Assembly: GCF_051195215.1 (NCBI RefSeq)
Contig: NZ_JBNAZM010000017.1
Coordinates: 1 to 64,000 of the forward strand
DNA: 64,000 nucleotides
Source of the DNA: Arhodomonas sp051195215
GTDB taxonomy: Bacteria; Pseudomonadota; Gammaproteobacteria; Nitrococcales; Nitrococcaceae
Direction of reading: 5' to 3'
Shown here piece by piece: positions 60,908 to 64,000 of the stretch (positions are counted from its first letter, which is position 1; every line of letters starts with the position of its first letter). The notes beneath the pieces were generated by a model that was not told the DNA's origin, did not search any database, and saw only the letters and a program-made list of their open reading frames with translations. The position numbers and the translations under genes were made by a program.

Positions 60908-61291
60908 ATGGTCGTGCCGATTAGACACGCACCCGCGCGTATCCGCATCAAGGACTTGCGGCTGCGTACGTACATCGGCTTCAACGACGACGAGCAGCGC
61001 AAGCGCCAGGATGTGGTGATCAACGTCACGGTCGACTATGACGCCATAAACGCCGCCCATAGCGACGATGTCGCCGACGCGCTCGATTACAAGGCGCTCA
61101 CCAAGCGCATCATCGCCCACGTGGAGGACGGACGCTTCCTGCTGCTGGAGAAACTGGCTCACGACCTCCTCGCCATCGCCCTGGAGCCGCCGGTCGTGCA
61201 CCGCGCCGAGGTGGAGGTGGACAAGCCACACGCATTACGCTTCTCCGACTCGGTCTCGTTGACCATGGTGGCCGAGCGCGAACAGGATTAG
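60908..61291 (+). CDS. folX: dihydroneopterin triphosphate 2'-epimerase (FolX)
   Basis: The 127-residue tunnelling-fold protein closely follows E. coli FolX. It contains IRIKDLRLRTYIGFNDDEQR, KRQDVVINVTVDYDAINAA, DALDYKALTKRIIAHVEDGR and AEVEVDKPHALRFSDSVSLT. It epimerises dihydroneopterin triphosphate, the FolE product, towards monapterin. That fits a tetrahydromonapterin cofactor route, although no folM is in the window. It differs from FolB aldolase in the RQDVVINV region. Confidence 0.92.
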   Translation: MVVPIRHAPARIRIKDLRLRTYIGFNDDEQRKRQDVVINVTVDYDAINAAHSDDVADALDYKALTKRIIAHVEDGRFLLLEKLAHDLLAIALEPPVVHRAEVEVDKPHALRFSDSVSLTMVAEREQD

Positions 61292-61320
61292 ACAACGCTC
61301 ACACACGACAGGAGTTGGAC

Positions 61321-61677
61321 ATGGGTGATACCGCTGTGGAAGAGCTTTCGCCGGAGGAGGTTTCCGAGCGCCTCGCTGCCGGACGCGTGTTGCTGATCGA
61401 CGTGCGCGAGGCGACCGAGTACCAGGCCGAACGCATCCCCGGGGCATTTCTCTACCCGCTGAAGACATTCGACCCGGCCGCGATCCCGGCGGACGACCAC
61501 CGTGAGGTGATCTTCCACTGCGGCAGCGGCATGCGCTCCGCCGACGCCGCCAGGCGCTGTCTGAACGCGGGCCGGCGGAAAGCGGTCCACATGAGCGGCG
61601 GGCTCAAGGCCTGGAAAGCGGCTGGCCTGAAAGTGATCGCGATCGACCCGGCCACCGGCGAGCCTGTGGGCGCGTAA
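61321..61677 (+). CDS. single-domain rhodanese-like sulfurtransferase
   Basis: The 118-residue protein has LSPEEVSERLAAGRVLLIDV, RIPGAFLYPL and the active loop HCGSGMRS with Cys67. AGLKVIAIDPATGEPVGA forms the tail. ATG 61321 follows AGGAG. Such proteins transfer sulfane sulfur to thiols or cyanide. It lies 29 bases after folX and is probably the last gene of the unit. Confidence 0.9.
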   Translation: MGDTAVEELSPEEVSERLAAGRVLLIDVREATEYQAERIPGAFLYPLKTFDPAAIPADDHREVIFHCGSGMRSADAARRCLNAGRRKAVHMSGGLKAWKAAGLKVIAIDPATGEPVGA

Positions 61678-62208
61678 GCGCCAGCAGCAAACCCAAAAGC
61701 TCCAAAGTGGAATGTCTTGAGCGGCGTACGCCGTGCCACAGGCGCGCCGCTGATGGGCAGGTCCGGGGTTCAGGTTTCGCGTCCGGGTTCGAAATCGGCG
61801 ATCGCGGTGCCATTGCCGCCAGCGTCCGCCGCTTCCCGCCGCCCGAAACGCGGACTTGATACCCTGATCCCGAACCCCGAAACACGGCCCTCTGAACCCT
61901 ACCTCCCGACACTTGCAACTTGAATCTTTCCTCTTTCGACTCCCTCTTCCTTCCCTATCGTCAAGCAGTTACCTGACGTCACGTCATTGCTGCAGCGCAA
62001 CTTGACTTCCCCATAGCGGCATTTCAAGACTGCACGCGACAATCCGTTCAACATTGCAGGCGTGTCACGCTGGCGGCGGCCCTATCCGGCCGTCAGCCGG
62101 CCCGTCGTCGCGGCGCGGGTCCAAAAGACCACTGTGTCGTCGCAGCGACCGCCCCCGGGGAGGAGAGCGGGGGGTGACGTTGGCATACAACGGCAGGGAG
62201 ATCCCCTC
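61678..62208. other. intergenic region upstream of the IOR gene
   Basis: No gene is seen in 530 bases. It contains a forward heptad array at 61911-61945 and a TGACGTCACGTCA dyad near 61972-61984. GGGAG lies 8 bases before the 62209 start. Confidence 0.55.
61911..61945 (+). repeat. 7-bp-period array (ACTTNNN)
   Basis: Five units in register, starting ACTTGCA and ACTTGAA and then degenerating to TCTTTCC-like units. No reverse partner was found nearby. Confidence 0.65.
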
Positions 62209-64000
62209 ATGGCCATTGCGAACGTCCGCCTGGACGACAAATACGCCCTGGAGACTGGGCGAATCTATCTCACCGGCATTCAGGCTCTCGTGCGTCTGCC
62301 GCTGATGCAGCACGCCCGGGACGTTGCCAACGGTCTCGACACCGCCGGATTCATTTCCGGCTACCGGGGGTCGCCGCTCGGCGGTTTCGACCAGGCACTC
62401 TGGCAGGCCAAAGCCTTTCTCGACGAGCACCATGTCCACTTCAAGCCGGCGGTCAATGAAGACCTCGGCGCCACCGCGGTCTGGGGAAGCCAGCAGGTCA
62501 ATCTGTGGCAGGGGGCGCGCGTTGATGGCGTCTTCGGCCTGTGGTACGGAAAAGGCCCGGGCGTTGACCGCACCGGCGACGTGTTCAAGCATGCCAACGC
62601 CGCCGGCAGCGCCCGGTACGGCGGCGTGCTGGCCGTGGCGGGCGACGATCACGGCTGCAAGTCGTCGACGCTGCCGAGCCAGTGCGAGTACTCGTTCATG
62701 GACGCCGGCATACCCGTGCTCAATCCCGCTGACGTCCAGGACGTGCTCGATCTCGGGCTGATGGGCTGGGCCCTGTCTCGCTACAGCGGCTGCTGGGTCG
62801 GATTCAAGATCATCGCCGACACCGCCGACGCCTCGGCTTCCGTCGCCGTCGACCCGGAACGCGTGCACATCCATCTGCCCAAGGACTTCTCTCTCCCCGA
62901 GGAGGGGCTCAACATCCGCTGGCCGGACCGGCCAATGACCCAGGAGAACCGACTGCACCGCGACAAAATCGCGGCGGCCCTGGCATTCGCCCGTGCCAAC
63001 ACGCTGGACCGAACCGTCATCGCCCCCCAACACCCACGCCTGGGCATCGTCACCACCGGCAAGGCCTATCTGGACGTGCTCCAGGCGCTCGCCGACCTCG
63101 GCATCGACGAGCACGAAGCCCGCGGCCTCGGCATCGCGCTGTACAAGGTCACCATGCCCTGGCCCCTGGAGCCACAAGGGCTGCGCGCCTTTGCGAGCGG
63201 CCTCGAGGAGCTGCTGGTGGTCGAGGAGAAGCGAGGTGTCATCGAGGACCAGATCCGCAGCCAGCTCTACGAGTGCCCGGATGCGGAACGCCCCCGCATC
63301 GTCGGCAAACGGGATGAGCGCGGGGACTGGCTGCTGCCGTCCGCCGGTGAGCTGGACGCCGCCGTCGTCGCCGAGGTCATCGCTTCCCGGCTGTGCCGCT
63401 TTCACGACAGCGCCGCGCTTCAGCGGCGCCTGCGCGCCATTACCGAGGCACGCGCGAGTGCAGAGCGCGAGCCGACCCTGCTCGAACGTGTGCCCCACTT
63501 CTGCTCCGGCTGCCCGCACAACACCTCCACCCGGGTACCCGAGGGCAGCCGCGCCGTGGCGGGGATCGGCTGTCACTACATGGCCACCTGGATGGACCGG
63601 GAAACCGAAACGTTCACCCACATGGGCGGCGAAGGCGTGACCTGGGTCGGCCAGGCACCGTTCACCGAGCAGCGCCATGTCTTCGCCAACCTGGGCGACG
63701 GCACCTATTTCCATTCCGGCCTGATGGCCATACGTGCGGCGGTATCCGCCGGCGTGAACATCACCTACAAGATCCTCTACAACGACGCGGTAGCCATGAC
63801 CGGCGGCCAGCACGTCGACGGTGAGCTCTCGGTGCCGGAGATCACCCGCCAGCTCGCCGCCGAAGGCGTGGGACGCACCGTGATCGTCAGCGACGAGCCC
63901 GAGAAGTACGACGGCGCTCAGGGACTCGCCAACGGCGTCACTGTCCACCACCGCCGCGAACTCGATGCCCTGCAACGGGAGCTACGCGAGACCCCGGGCT
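62209..64000 (+). CDS. indolepyruvate:ferredoxin oxidoreductase, fused alpha-gamma type (5' part)
   Basis: The frame is open from ATG 62209 to the window end (597 codons; the whole gene should be about 1150 codons). It begins YALETGRIYLTGIQALVRLP and contains FISGYRGSPLGGFDQALWQA, GVLAVAGDDHGCKSSTLPSQ and the TPP-domain segments HFCSGCPHNTSTRVPEGSRA, GIGCHYMATWMD and YNDAVAMTGGQ. It oxidatively decarboxylates arylpyruvates from aromatic amino acids to aryl-acyl-CoA. GGGAG precedes the ATG. The 3' part is cut off by the window edge. Confidence 0.93.
   Translation, partial: MAIANVRLDDKYALETGRIYLTGIQALVRLPLMQHARDVANGLDTAGFISGYRGSPLGGFDQALWQAKAFLDEHHVHFKPAVNEDLGATAVWGSQQVNLWQGARVDGVFGLWYGKGPGVDRTGDVFKHANAAGSARYGGVLAVAGDDHGCKSSTLPSQCEYSFMDAGIPVLNPADVQDVLDLGLMGWALSRYSGCWVGFKIIADTADASASVAVDPERVHIHLPKDFSLPEEGLNIRWPDRPMTQENRLHRDKIAAALAFARANTLDRTVIAPQHPRLGIVTTGKAYLDVLQALADLGIDEHEARGLGIALYKVTMPWPLEPQGLRAFASGLEELLVVEEKRGVIEDQIRSQLYECPDAERPRIVGKRDERGDWLLPSAGELDAAVVAEVIASRLCRFHDSAALQRRLRAITEARASAEREPTLLERVPHFCSGCPHNTSTRVPEGSRAVAGIGCHYMATWMDRETETFTHMGGEGVTWVGQAPFTEQRHVFANLGDGTYFHSGLMAIRAAVSAGVNITYKILYNDAVAMTGGQHVDGELSVPEITRQLAAEGVGRTVIVSDEPEKYDGAQGLANGVTVHHRRELDALQRELRETPG

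Noticed and set aside
62065..63975. 636-codon minus-strand frame opposite the IOR gene
   Set aside because: The sense frame is an unmistakable indolepyruvate:ferredoxin oxidoreductase that runs off the window.
1..64000. CRISPR arrays, rRNA operons, complete tRNAs, transposase or integrase genes
   Set aside because: I looked for regularly spaced identical repeats, rRNA-like sequence, full tRNA folds and recombinase motifs and found none in the window.

Overview
The window is a GC-rich chromosomal segment from what looks like a halophilic gammaproteobacterium, possibly of the Ectothiorhodospiraceae/Halomonas ecological type. This is an inference. The proteins are acidic, the alpha-glucosidase keeps the catalytic numbering (D202, E271, D333) that I recall for the Halomonas enzyme HaG, and aerobic branched-chain acid catabolism sits beside sugar ABC importers. 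No 16S rRNA or other definitive taxonomic marker is present.

Layout. Positions 1-3216 look like the distal end of an integrated genomic island. It carries small unknown proteins, a YjzC-like protein, a fragment of an SRAP gene and a BrnT/BrnA toxin-antitoxin pair. It ends at a 3' half of a tRNA-Thr gene (3217-3261) that still has its own terminator. Next come a frameshifted small lipoprotein containing a run of 12 C and a phage-like pair of divergent DNA-binding regulators. Positions 4846-9430 hold a PanB-like enzyme with a divergent AraC regulator, a secreted PEBP-family protein, a metal-sensing MerR regulator with a divergent CDF exporter, and a GntR regulator. Positions 9452-12654 hold a membrane protein, a phosphopantetheinyl transferase and a degenerate fatty-acyl-AMP-ligase relative. 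An AT-rich region with dispersed repeats lies upstream.

Positions 13059-31067 are mostly acyl-CoA metabolism. After an intact SRAP gene there is a long minus-strand cluster: a LIV-type ABC importer, an acyl-CoA synthetase, a PaaK-like ligase and EtfBA. Divergent from it are an SDR gene and a valine-degradation set (mmsA, acyl-CoA dehydrogenase, enoyl-CoA hydratase, 3-hydroxyisobutyryl-CoA hydrolase). Two LiuR-like palindromes suggest co-regulation. Together these genes could import acids or amino acids, activate them to CoA thioesters, oxidise them, and pass the electrons to ETF.

Positions 31364-53528 are PgeF, an ornithine-cyclodeaminase-family protein and then sugar uptake. One system is a glucose-type ABC importer divergent from an overlapping solute-binding-protein/response-regulator/kinase operon. 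The second is a LacI regulator, a ScrY-like porin, a trehalose/maltose-type ABC importer and a GH13 alpha-glucosidase. Two matching LacI-type palindromes link the porin and the second importer. A MITE-like element lies before the last ATPase gene, and a TM-anchored beta-helix protein follows it.

Positions 53826-64000 hold a GT4 glycosyltransferase overlapping a six-hairpin glycosidase-like gene, a nitroreductase, a diguanylate cyclase, folE-folX-rhodanese, and the start of a fused indolepyruvate:ferredoxin oxidoreductase cut by the window edge. Intergenic regions carry a recurrent array with exact 7-bp period (ACTTNNN), often as inverted pairs. I consider this the most unusual non-coding signal here.
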